Below, one piece after another: positions 35,801 through 47,055 of a stretch of DNA of 64,000 bases (positions within the stretch are counted from its first letter, which is position 1; the number at the start of each line of letters is the position of its first letter). The notes beneath the pieces were generated by a model that did not search any database, was not told where the DNA came from, and saw only the letters and a list, made by a program, of their open reading frames with translations. The translations under genes were made by a program, and so were the position numbers. Location of the stretch: assembly GCA_031472005.1 (NCBI GenBank), contig PZJY01000003.1:3364975-3428974 (forward strand), read 5' to 3'. The DNA is from Tetracladium setigerum (Eukaryota; Ascomycota; Leotiomycetes; Helotiales).

Positions 35801-38800
35801 GGGCACCTGCAGTTGACTTCAACGAATTAGAACCAAAATGGAGACACTTCCTCCGAACCACCGAGAATCCTTGGGTGAGAGATCATGTTATCCATTCAAG
35901 CATCATCTATCCAGGTGCAGGAACGATTGCGTTGGTTTTGGAAGCTGTTCACCAGATCTCGGACAAGTCACGAGTAGTCCAGGATGTCAAATTCAGAGAT
36001 GTGGCTATCACCAAGGCAATTGTCATTCCTGATGATCGAGTTGGTGTGGAATGTATTTTGCAAATGCGACGTCAGCGCAATGGGACCAATGGGACTTTGA
36101 CTTCTTGGTGGGAATTCACAGTTTTCTCCTGTCTCGAGGATCAGAAGCTGGAAGAAAACGCCTTTGGTATGGTTACTGTCCAATACCAGCCAGAAACATC
36201 CGAGGCATGGACAAATTCAACCGGTTTAGTTTTAAAATCACTGCAGAAATCCTATGCAAATGCTAAGAAGTTGTGCACAAATTCGATTCAGCCAAAAGAT
36301 TTCTACGACGCAACAACCGCCGCGGGTTTAGTTTATGGGCCCTCATTCCAAGGTCTCACTGAGATATCTGCTGGAAAGAATTACTGTTGCTGTACTATTG
36401 CCATTCCAAACACAAAATCGCAGATGCCGTCGAAAGTTGAGAGCCAGCATTTTATCCATCCCACGACCTTGGATATCATATTTCATTCCATGTTCGCAGC
36501 TATTGGCGATGGGGAGTTGAATTTGAAAAACGCAGCTGTTCCTGTTTTCTTCGAGAGCCTTATAATCTCCGGTTCTCTTCCATCTGGTGCTGGCGCAGAA
36601 TATAAGGGTTCTGTAAGACGAAAAAGACCCAGGAAGGGCTTGTTGCAGATATTTATTTCTCTGATGTACATTGGGAAGAGGCCAAAGTACAAGTTACAGG
36701 TATTCGATGTAGGGAGTTGCCAAAGGATAGTATCGCTAGTATTCTGGATACTCCATTTGGTACTCTTTCCTGGAAACCGGATATTGATCTTCTTGACGAT
36801 GACGAACTTTGGAAATATGCGACAGCAAACACTTCAACGCTTTCCCTCAACAACGTAGACACAGGTTCTTCGGAACATGTGGGCGCCAATGGCGAGATAT
36901 CAGCCAGTGCTTTAGGATGCATTTCAAAGGCATGTGAGCCCATTTCGATTGAAACAATATACTAACTATCTATAGATTGTAGACCTGGCAGCCCACAAAA
37001 ATCCCAATTTGTCAATTCTACAGATTGGTCTCGGCTCCGAAGCGCTGCTTCCTTCACTACTCTCAATCTTAGGAACTGACCCCAACGAAACAAACCGTTT
37101 CGCAAGTTATCTTGTCAGCGACGAAGACACATACAAAGTCAAGAGAGCTGCTGAAGAGTTTGAGAAATTAAGCCCGAAATTAAGCTTTAAGTCACTAGAT
37201 TTCAACATCGACTTGCAAAAGCAGGACATGAAAGCTGGTTCTGTTGATGTCATCATCGCCGTTGTCGATCTTGCCACCGTCAAGGAAAAGCAATCATTCA
37301 TTCAAAATATTCAGAGTTCTCTCAACAGCGGCGGTAAAATCTTGATTCATGAGTCCGTCTCTTCATGCTCGTAAGTAGAAATCTCTGATAGGGTAATGTC
37401 GAATATTGCTGACATTTGATAGACTACCCGAACTGGTGGGAGATGATCTTGAGGTTTTCAGCATCCCCGCAGGCCTTCTCGAGCAAAATGAAGGTACATT
37501 ATGGATTGCCAGAACAAAGACAGTCCCCAAAGAGGAAATCCAGCAAATCAAATACATTCTCCAACACCCCAATGAAGGTAGCAAAGCTAGAAAAGTCGGT
37601 GCTGAACTTATCAATACCCTCAAGAAAAATGGAGTAGACACGAAAATAATCTCGTGGCCCCAAGTCCCGAAGTCCTCAGTGGTAAAGCTATCATCTCCAT
37701 CCTGGAGCTCGATGGCCCTTTTATTGGTGATCTCTCAGAGATGGACTTCGAAACCCTGAAGGTTGTGGCTACACAATGTTCCCAACTTCTCTGGGTATCC
37801 ACTGGAGACGATCCGATAATGGGTGCAGCCCTCGGATATCTTAGAGTATTGCGAAACGAAAACCCGAACTTGAGCTTGAAGTATCTTTGCGTGGAAGACG
37901 ATGGCGAGCGACCAGCCGGAGCGATTGCCAGTGCCATTACCAAAGTCGCCATTACCCCAAACATTGACAGCGAATTCATTGAGACCAATGGATATTGGTG
38001 TACCAATCGGTGGGCAGCAGATTCTGTTCTGACAAAAGTGACAGCGAAAGATGAAGCTACTGGTTTGCAGGAGTATATGCCAATTGGAGAAAGTAAGTTG
38101 CCTTTGAAAATTGTGAGTGGAAAGGCTGCAGCTTCAGATTCGGTCTACTTTACTGTAGACGATGATGCAAGTTCCAGACTTGGAGATGATGAACTGGAGG
38201 TGGAGGTTAAAGCAATGATCTTCGAGTAAGTTTCATCATTCCAAGATTCTGCAAATATATAACTAACTCAAATGCAGTTCCAAATTCTCTGAGAATGAGA
38301 CAGCAAAAGAATACAGTGGAACTATCCGAAAATCGGGTAAAAGTACTCAGCTCAAACCAGGAGATCGAGTGTGCTTCCCAAGTATCGGACCCTACCGCAC
38401 AATCATTACCCTCCAAGAATGCCTATGCCAACAAATCCCTGACCAGGTTTCCTTTGAAGAGGCAACATCTTGGCCCCTCACATACGCGACAGCCTATCAA
38501 GCTTTGATTAAAATGGCTCATTTACAGTCTGGCCAGATAGTACTAATTCAAGGTGCAGCAAGTGCCATCGGTCAAGCAGCCATCGATCTTGCCAAACGAA
38601 AAGGGGCGGAAATCTTCGCGACTGTCAAAACAGAAGAACAGCATCTAATTATTCAAAGCCTTGGGGTGGCAGCTGAGTGTATCCTGAGTGAAGGTGATCA
38701 GAATTTGGCTTCCGCTGTTGGTGTTTTGTCCAGAGGCAAAAGAATTAGTGCCATACTCAACACGTCAATATCAGGCGAAAACCTGCGACAGTTATGGCAT

Positions 38801-40285
38801 TGTATCGCTCCATTCGGCACTTTCATCGATGTAGGACTTTCAGATGCGTTGAATAATTCTGGACTGGATATGCTGCCTTTTCAGAGGGGTTCTACATTTT
38901 CGGTCCTTAATATGGATTTAATCTTGCGAGAAAACCCGGCTTTGATGGGAGACTTGTTGGGAGATGTTGTGGCATCACTCAAGACAACTTCCACAATCTC
39001 GCTAAATCCCTCGACAATCTTTTCTGTCAGCAATTTACCCGATGCCATTTCTTTTGTAAACTCAGGAGATGTCAGCAGAGTCATTATCACCATAAACGAA
39101 ACCGATCGGATCCCAGTCTCAACAAGCGCCTCAAACGAGCTCACCCTCAAAAGCAATGGCACTTACCTCATTGTCGGTGGTCTCGGTGGCCTGGGTCGCA
39201 GTCTCGCCCATCTTCTCGTCTCCAAAGGTGCCTGTCATCTGGTTCTAATCTCCCGCTCTGGCCTCGATCCTTCCAACACCACTGGACAAGCTCTCATTCA
39301 TGAGCTCCAATCTCAAGGAATTTCCATCCACGTCTTTGCTTGTGATGTCTCCGACGAAAAAGCAATGGCAAAAGTACTCACGGAATGCAGTACTCTCAAG
39401 TTCCCACCAATCAAAGGGGTCATCCAAAGCGCAGCCGTTTTACGAGATTCTATTTACGACAACATGACATATACCCAATGGCAAGAAGCAACAAGTCCCA
39501 AGATTCAAGGAACTTGGAATTTACACACTCTTCTGCCCAAGGATTTGGACTTTTTTGTCATGCTTTCTTCCATCTCAGGCGTAGTAGGCAATCGCTCCCA
39601 AGCCAACTACGCCGCCGGCAACACCTTCCAAGATTCCCTCGCTCACCACCGACGCACCCTTGGCCTAGCAGCCACAAGTGTCGATCTTGGTCTCATGATA
39701 GGAATCGGTCTCATAGCCGAACGAGGTGGTTCTACGAACCTGCAAAAGTCCGAAGCGGTGGGAATCAATGAGTTGGAATTTCACGCTTTGATGACAGCTG
39801 TCATCGCAGGGAAGTTTGGAGGGAGATCAGTCCCAGCACAAGTGGTTTGTGGATTGCCCACTGGCGGCATACTCCAACAAGCAGAACTCGATTCACCATT
39901 CTACTACAGTGATCCACGCTTTCTGCTTCTCTCCAGCAAAGACCTCCAAACCGCCCCCACTACCTCTGCTACCAACGAAGAACACTCCATTCCATCTCAA
40001 CTCGCTAAATCAACCAGCCTTGAAGAGGCTTCTAAAATTATTAGCGCAGCTCTTTGCGAGAAGGTTGCGAAGGGATTGCAGACTACGGCGGGGAATATTG
40101 ATGCAAGTAAACCGTTGCATAACTACGGGATTGATTCGTTGATGGCTGTTGATATTAGAGCTTGGGTGTCAAGTAATATTAAGAGTGAGATTAGTTTATT
40201 TGATGTATTGAGCGGAGTGAGCATCGCTGCTTTGGCATTGAGAATTGCGAAGTTCTCGAAACTTGTTGCCGCGGGGCTTGAATAA
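32816..40285 (+). CDS. Highly reducing polyketide synthase (KS-AT-DH-(MT)-ER-KR-ACP), frame broken
   Basis: Exons 32816-32939, 32995-33827, 33879-33989, 34045-36929, 36976-37370, 37423-38225 and 38278-40285 span about 2387 codons, normal for an HR-PKS. KS: DTACSSS, EAHGTGT and [10 protein letters not shown] carry the Cys-His-His set. [11 protein letters not shown] and [30 protein letters not shown]. The region 36.9-37.7 kb resembles a methyltransferase but its cofactor motif reads QIGLGSE, so it is probably inactive. [27 protein letters not shown] plus the Ser-Tyr-Asn set in [30 protein letters not shown]. No thioesterase is present. One base is missing at each of about 34150, 34772, 35111, 36617 and 37666, so the literal sequence cannot make the whole enzyme. 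Three of the five sites adjoin C or G runs. There are no nonsense substitutions and the splice sites are kept. The cause is either recent inactivation or consensus errors. The intron at 36930 would be of the rare GC-AG type. Confidence 0.9.
36930..36975 (+). other. Probable GC-AG intron of the PKS gene
   Basis: Splicing AAG|GCATGT to TATAG|ATT keeps the frame into [11 protein letters not shown]. An ACTAAC branch-like element lies 15 bases before the acceptor. The nearby GT donor at 36934 would shift the frame. Confidence 0.5.
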
Positions 40286-41228
40286 GGGTTGCTTAAATTT
40301 AATCTCATGTTTTTATTTTATTTCCACTTTATTTAGATATCTTTGCGGGAGGTTTTGGGTCTAACGGAGAAATTCGGAGTCCATTGCAATTTAAGCATAA
40401 ATATAATCACGGGATTAGATCGGATTCTAGGAGCCTGAGGCGCAGGAGTCTAATCATAACTGCACAGTTCACCGGTACTTTTTATGCCCTTAGTTATTTT
40501 CTTACATTATATTATTTACTATATAAAAGTTAAATTATAAAATATCATTTTATTATTTTTATTTTAAAGTAATATAAAGAAAAAAGAAATTATATATAAG
40601 CGACTTTTTTTAAAATTAAAGATACCTCGTTGACAATTAGTATATAACTCTTTGCTGGCTCCCTTGCATGAAATTCATCTTGTAACGGAATTCGTCTCTT
40701 GACTCAGATATGGTGCAGAACGCACGTGTGGTGCAAAACCCAGGTGAGGGCGACCACCCCCACATTCTACTTCAAGGTCCCACTTCGCAGTTTCCAAATT
40801 TAAATAAAAGCTAAAATTAATCATGTCAAAAAGGTCTCGACCTAATACAGAGTTTCCAAGCCCATAAGTATCTACGGGTCTCGTACACTCCGTCATAATG
40901 AAAATTGGACTGAGAATTGACACAATGATAATCCCAATATCGGGTTTTCAAGTCTATGAATCCCCAAGGAAGGCCGACTGGATTTACCGACCTCTCGAGG
41001 AAGAACCCATATCTATCCGTTTCGAAGCCCCGACACCTGAAGTGGTAGTTAGGGTCCATCCAATCTTTGAAAAGCCTCTCTAATTCCGCATGATGGCACG
41101 CTGGCCACTCGGTACCGTCAACGTGTGTCCAGTAATGTGTTGGCAGTACATTCTAGGGTAGCGAATGCTTCTGGGAGGAGCTTTGGGACGATGTAACACA
41201 CAGTGTTATCAGCAACCAGTGTCAGAAA
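40286..41228. other. AT-rich intergenic, possible degraded solo LTR
   Basis: Bases 40490-40620 are almost only A and T. GGAGCCTGAGG at 40429-40439 recurs in the LTR at 60893-60903, hinting at an old solo LTR. No gene. Confidence 0.35.
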
Positions 41229-44200
41229 TCAATCAATACCGAAGGGATCCGTCCAAGCAGGGTCTGCACTCCAATCTTGCCACCCAAAACTATCATCTCG
41301 ATCACCTGTTCTTTCCGCGAGACACTTACTACAGCCGACTTGGTCTTGAGAGCCTATAGTCGTACCCGAGCAACTGCAATGGTATTGGCAATGGAAGGAT
41401 CGTTCACCGTCGTAACTTGGGTCCGAGAAAACTTTATTGCCCGATGATACCAGAGAGGTATCAACTGAGTTGAACGTCTGTAACCTGTGAATGGGATCCG
41501 GATTCGGAGAATTGGGTTCAAATCCAGTGTCCTGAACATCAGGTGGTTGCTGAAAGGCAGCATTCAGAAAGCATGATGGTGTCTGGATCGAGTTTCCTTC
41601 ATCGGTTTGGTATTGAGGACTTGGCAATATCCTACTCGTGGCAGGATCGGCCATTGGGCTAGATGGAAGATCGGCTTCTTGGTTTTCGCTCAATCTCTGC
41701 GAGTAAGATCTAAAAATCCTCGCCTGGCATTCTTGAATGGTATCAACCAAATTTGCAATGAGAGACGCCTCGACAGGCTGCATCTCCCGACTGAAGACCT
41801 CTAGAACACTGGCCCTTACTAAACGTGGTAGTTCACGGCGAGCATATTCCTCGTAGCCTGCCAGTTCCCGAGAATCAGGCGTCAGTAGAGCTTCTTCTTG
41901 CACCGGCTCAAAATCTAGTTGATTAGCCAAGTTACTTTCTCCATAGAGGCTCTCTTACAAGGTGAAGGAACACCTTCGTTTGGAAATAGGACTCGGTATA
42001 TCTCTTTCCATCGATCCTCATCAGTCTGATCTCGATGAGCTTTCTTCCTGCTCCTTAACTTTCTCTCCATCTCAGGCGTGAGGCCGTCAGGTGGTTGACC
42101 AGGTTTCACGTGGCATATCTCACTCGCATGTACAGTAATGTGCTCTTTCAACTTTTGCTCATTATGGAATGTCTGCCAACATCTTTCGCAGTGGACTGCC
42201 ATTTTGTGGGACCTATATAGGTGTTCCCTACACATGATTAGTAGGTCATTGTAAAACGGCACTTTGCGCAATACTTCACTCGAGCGATACTTGCCCATTG
42301 CGACAATGCGCAAGCACGGTGCGAATAGATGTTGTAAGTACAAGGGTTGTGCTTTCGAAACGGGCATGCAAATCTGGGGCGCTCAGTAGCCTCGTCCCTT
42401 GATGCAGGAGACTGAGTTGGAGACTGACGACTATTGCCTTTGTCCCTATCAGGATCATCCTCGTCACCTTTCTTTTGTCTCTTTTGCGGAGGGCACCATT
42501 GTGTGGTATGTTGATTTGTAATTGCGCTCTCACGCGGAGCGACTACTTCGTGTGAACCTCCGGTCCGTTGTCGAACCTGTGAAGGCCATCGTTGTTTGAA
42601 GATCACCCAAAACTCTTCCATAACTCGGTCCGCCATTGCTTGACGAGCTGGATCCAGAATGGGTGACATAACTCGTTCTTGATCGACATGGACATTATCA
42701 AAGGGATCGCAAAGCTCATTAGATGTGATGTCGCTTCCAGTATGCTCTGAATCGCTGCTATGAGAGTCAGACGAAGCTGAAGATGACATGTCCCTATCGG
42801 TAGCATCGGTTTCTATGGCATCTGATACATTTCGCTGTGTTTTCCTAACAAGTTCTTTCGATTTGAGTGGCGACGAAGAGGACGAGGGGGGAGATGTTAA
42901 AACTATAGGGGCCGAGGCAGTTGAGGAGCCTGCCCCGGGCGCAGTTGGAATCGTAAATTCCACTGCCCTCATGTCCGCCAGGTTTCGATCGTATTGCATA
43001 GCTCGGTGTTGAAGGGCATTGATATGACAACTCATCTTCTTGTCCAAGTTTGCGCTTGTCTCTTGGGCGACACTGTCAATATCGGCCATGAGTCTATCGC
43101 ATTCGAAGAAGAACTCCTGGCTTTTAATTTGCCATTCTGAATCAGTCCTGATGGAGAAGATGAAGCTCTCCATCTCATTGATTGCAGGCAAAATATAATC
43201 CCTTGAGACAGTGACATACGCCGTTGATATTTCTGCAATTGCCGCGAAGCGGGCCTGCATTTGAAGAGCCATCGAAATCATTTTCTGCGCACACAGATGC
43301 TTTATCAGCTTCATATCCATTCCACCAAACAAAGTCTCGAATCCAAAGTTATGGCTCACCTCCCTGCTTCTGCGACTAATGCTGATAACCTCGATATCTT
43401 CCAGGTTGGGTCCCTCTTTAATGCCATTTTCAATCGGCTGAAGGAAAGCCTCCATGTATTCGTCGATGTTATGATCGATATCTCTCAGAATACTCTCGAA
43501 GAGGTCTACTAAGGGCTCAATTTGCTCCTTCAGTTTACCGAGGTTTTCAGTGGAGTTGTCTAGAATAGCCATAATGTCTTCCTAAAGGTATGTTAACAAT
43601 AAAGTCTTCGCTAATGAAGGATTGAGGCTTACTAATTCGATTTCTTTGTTAATCAGAAGCTCCAACCCTCCCTTGGCCTTCTCCAAGTCGGTATTGGCTT
43701 CGGCGAGCTGTTTACTGTTACGAAGCTCGTTGTATGCGGCTTTTAATGTAAGAGTGTATTTTTCCTCGATTTCGCGAGTATATTGGAGGCGTTCAGCCGC
43801 AAGTTTACGGTGAAGGTCTCTTTGCTTCGTAGCTTCCTGCAATGCCACATCTTGCATCTTCTGTAAGCGAACAAGATGCGCTCTATCAATTGCTTCGCTT
43901 TCATCTTTGTGCGCCTTGGAGTTGCTAACGAATGCATCCTTAATGTACCACAGCAGTCCTCGGTCTAGATATCGAGTGTCTAATTAGACAACTAACGCAA
44001 AGCGTAGCGGTGACAGGAAACTAACCTTTGACTAGACGAGGTGCCATCGGTATCGAGCGCCGCGCTCTCTCGATCTCCTCTAATACAGATGGCTCAGGAA
44101 TAAGTGGCGTATACCGAAGCCTGTCCACTTCTGCCTCGGCTTGATCGAAATCTTGCTTGACGGCACCGAGTATCTTCTGAGCTGTCTTGATCTTTTCCTC

Positions 44201-45143
44201 GAGAACTAATTTCACCTCCTTGTGTTTGGATTCATCTTGAGCCGTATCGCTCTTTTTGGTAATAGTTACAAGCTTTTCCTTGACGACATTACCTAGATGT
44301 TAAAGACGATTAGTCGGAGTCTGAAGTTGTTTAACTCTGGGCGCGGCTGATATACGTACATCTTTTAGCTAATGATGTATTTCTTAAGTGGAGAATGACG
44401 AGGTACCAATTCTCAAATTCCGTCTTGATTGCTGTGGCGTTTGCAAGGCACATCTTCACCGTCTCCTTGAAAGCCTCGATCTCAGGCTTCATATTGTATC
44501 TGGCATCCTGCGGGTCGTTAAGCAGGTCGATGACGTATCCAATACTCCCTTGTTCGCCAATCATGCTCTGGGCTGTGTCTTGAATATCGTTCATTCTCCG
44601 CTGTGCGTTGATGAAGGCGAGTCGACCGATGTCACTACAATATTGTAGGTTTGTATTGAAGTACTTTGACCTATAAATCAGATTCAATCACTGCTCGACC
44701 TTCTATAAACAGGACGTGGGGACAAAAGGCCGAGAGAGGTGGAATCCTTACGGAAAGCTAACCACGACAGTGGTGCCATCGAGATCTTTGACTTCCTGAC
44801 TCTCAATCCCAAGGCCAGCGGTAGCCTGGTTTTCTGCTGCTTTTCGCAGGATTGCCATTGTCAAAATCGCGGATGGAGAGGTCGCTAATGGAGATGCCCA
44901 GTTCGTGTTGGCAATGACATTGCTGTTCTTCACTCTTTGGCAGGCAACATCGCAAGCCTTTTGAAGACTTAGGGCATATGATGCCTTTTTATCGGGATCT
45001 TCGAATCCAGCGTTGGATTGGGATGCAGCACGTGCAGAACGTTCTCCTTCTCCGTTAGGAAGTGAAGCGTTCCTGTCGCCAAATTCACAATGTGAAAGAT
45101 CGGACTTGGCGCCAGATGGCACAGTACTAATGCCTTTCTCCAT
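41229..45143 (-). CDS. Long coiled-coil protein fused to a fungal C2H2-like domain
   Basis: Seven exons (44752-45143, 44360-44670, 44026-44292, 43633-43964, 42275-43581, 41959-42227, 41229-41914) join in frame to 1187 residues; introns are 44-81 nt with GT..AG ends. Residues 1-640 are mainly long helices rich in Glu, Lys, Ala and Gln, with a break at SIPMAPRLVKD / GLLWYIKDAFV (about 320-335). The layout parallels the two coiled-coil genes at 49722 and 53507. Next comes a Ser/Asp-rich linker. Residues about 825-1000 form a recognisable fungal module: RFACPFRKHNP, CALSQW, then a C2H2-like CERCWQTFHNEQKLKEHITVH and KPGQPPDGLTPEME. The C-terminus has clustered cysteines (CQYHCSCSG). That module alone often ends fungal proteins of unknown function. 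There is no signal peptide. The whole frame is intact although RIP-killed genes start 0.7 kb upstream. Confidence 0.85.
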
Positions 45144-45873
45144 GTCGCTAAAGGCTCAAAGCTATTATTCTCTGCTTTGTTCTTGGGGTCAATAGTTATT
45201 GAAAGGTGGCTCGGAGTTGGGACGCAATGATGTAGAGATAATCAGACATAACCAAATAGAGGAGATTCTATCACCAGGTCTCAGGCAGCAGCGAAATCAC
45301 TTGTCTCTGCGACTGTAATCCAAACGATGAAAGTTGACACGGAATGCTGTGTTCAATCGGTGTTGATGATGTTGGAGAATGGTGAATAATTTTGTGGACA
45401 TGACCAAAGTTTTGCTGCGCCACAGAAGGAACTCGCATTTGCGAATAACTCCTGCAGCCACATTGTAACCTCATTGGTTGCTCATATGACAAGTGTTGGT
45501 AAATCCAGTGTCATTGATCATGAGTCCGGGTGTGATTATGACGGATAAAATCAGGGAGAGACACGATGTCCAGTAGATACTATGATCTAATATTCTGGTG
45601 GTGATGTCTCTTGCGCGATGAGCTAGAACCAGAGTAGTGCGAACGGAATATCTCAAAAAGGTATGCTGACTCATACTCAGCCTGAACGCATAGTCATGTG
45701 ACTACTTGGATTATTTCTCTCGACAAGGAAGCCCAGTGGAGGGGAAAATATCATAAACAGCGAGAACGGAATTTTTGGAATTGAGCAACGAAAACTATAT
45801 CTAGCAGCCCTTCTTTTGGCTAGTTGAGAAACCTGAGCTTGTGTGCATTGCCCACTCAAAAGTTGAAGAGAAC
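45144..45873. other. Intergenic upstream of the coiled-coil/C2H2 gene
   Basis: No gene. Frames of 60-70 codons on the minus strand have no signature. Confidence 0.45.
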
Positions 45874-46686
45874 TCACCTGGGCTCTGGGCTCGTGTATAA
45901 AGTACTATCGAATTTACTAGTTTCCTGGTAAGTCGGCTGCTTAAGAGTCGTGCTTTGCCCATTCTTTTTATAGGGTAATAGCGTCTTTAAGGAGCCGGGA
46001 GTCTGCTCGGGCCAATCCGACAGCTTGGACCGCAGAGCTAACCGCGAGGCCGGGATGGCGGTACGTCTTTCTAAACACGCGAACGCGGTCATCAGAGACT
46101 CTTCCCCAGGTAGCTGCGTGATTAAAGGTTTCTTAGCCTGTGGGTACTCTAATAGCGAGAATTGCCGTTTCCGCTTTGAGCTCTAAGGGTTAGCAATTAG
46201 TTCGAGTTTTCGGATAATCTTCTCGTAGATGGCCTTTCTCAGCACCTTGCTCGCGGCAGAGCCGGTTGCGCGGTCCTTAAGTCTCGGTAAATTGTTATAT
46301 AGGTGTAGACATCCTTCCACGGCATCCAGGTATTAAACACTCTCTCCCTTGTCCTTCTTCTCTTTAACGAAGAGGCATAGGATTGCCTAACTCTTTAGAT
46401 TTTCTTTAGTCTCGGGATGGATAGGGATGAGTATCTTCTCGCCCGTCTCGATTTCCAGCAGAAGTCTGGCAAATGAAAGCAGGATTGGGTTTCCGGCCCG
46501 AAACTCTTTGAGTAGATCGTTCGGTTTGATCTCACATGGTCTCGGTCTTAGAGAAACTTAAATATCGCCTCGGGTCACGAGAGTGGAGGTGCAGGGGCTG
46601 ATGAAGAATATTTGTTCCGGAGCCTAAATGTGTGAAGCGAGTTCAATGTCGTCGTCGAAGAAGTCCAACAAACACCTCGCGAGCAT
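45874..46686 (-). pseudogene. RIP-inactivated DUF7580-like gene (C-terminal part)
   Basis: One minus-strand frame reads LLDFFDDDIELASHI, SPCTSTLVTRGDI, RPRPCEIKPNDLLKEFRAGN, PILLSFARLLLEIETGEKI, YLDAVEGCLHLYNNLPRLKD and SKVLRKAIYEKIIRKLELI. It is cut by five in-frame stops at 46624, 46558, 46387, 46333 and 46183, all TAG or TAA where Gln or Trp would fit. From memory this is the C-terminal part of the fungal DUF7580 (HeLo-like associated) family. The N-terminal part is missing beyond a T-rich run at 46691. The reading frame is otherwise uninterrupted, so the damage is by transitions, as expected from RIP. Confidence 0.7.
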
Positions 46687-47055
46687 GGTTGTTTTTTATT
46701 TTTTTTTCAAATAATATACAGTCAGTGCTGATGCTCACTTGAGTGAAAATTCAATATAAGGAAATTAAACATCAAAGCTGTGGTGATACAACGCCTTGCG
46801 TGAAATCCAACAGTTAAGAAAATTGAAGACGGAGATATTTCCACATCCCATCTTCTGTTTGCGTGCTTTTGGGTCGGCAGATCCCGAATTGTCGGTTGAG
46901 AGCGAAAGTGGGAGAAACCAAGCTTAAGAGTGGATGGAGTGCGCCACATCCAGCCCCGGCAGCACTAGCACAGATTCTTGTAATAGAACAGAACTGTATC
47001 GGGTATTATTAGCAATTAATATTTTAACAATCCGCAGAAAATAACAGATTCCATC
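46687..47055. other. Intergenic, no gene seen
   Basis: AT-rich, with a T-rich run near 46691-46707. Nothing recognised. Confidence 0.4.

Noticed and set aside
41510..41530. GGTTCAAATCC resembling a tRNA B box
   Set aside because: It lies inside an intact exon of the coiled-coil/C2H2 gene and no A box or acceptor stem surrounds it.
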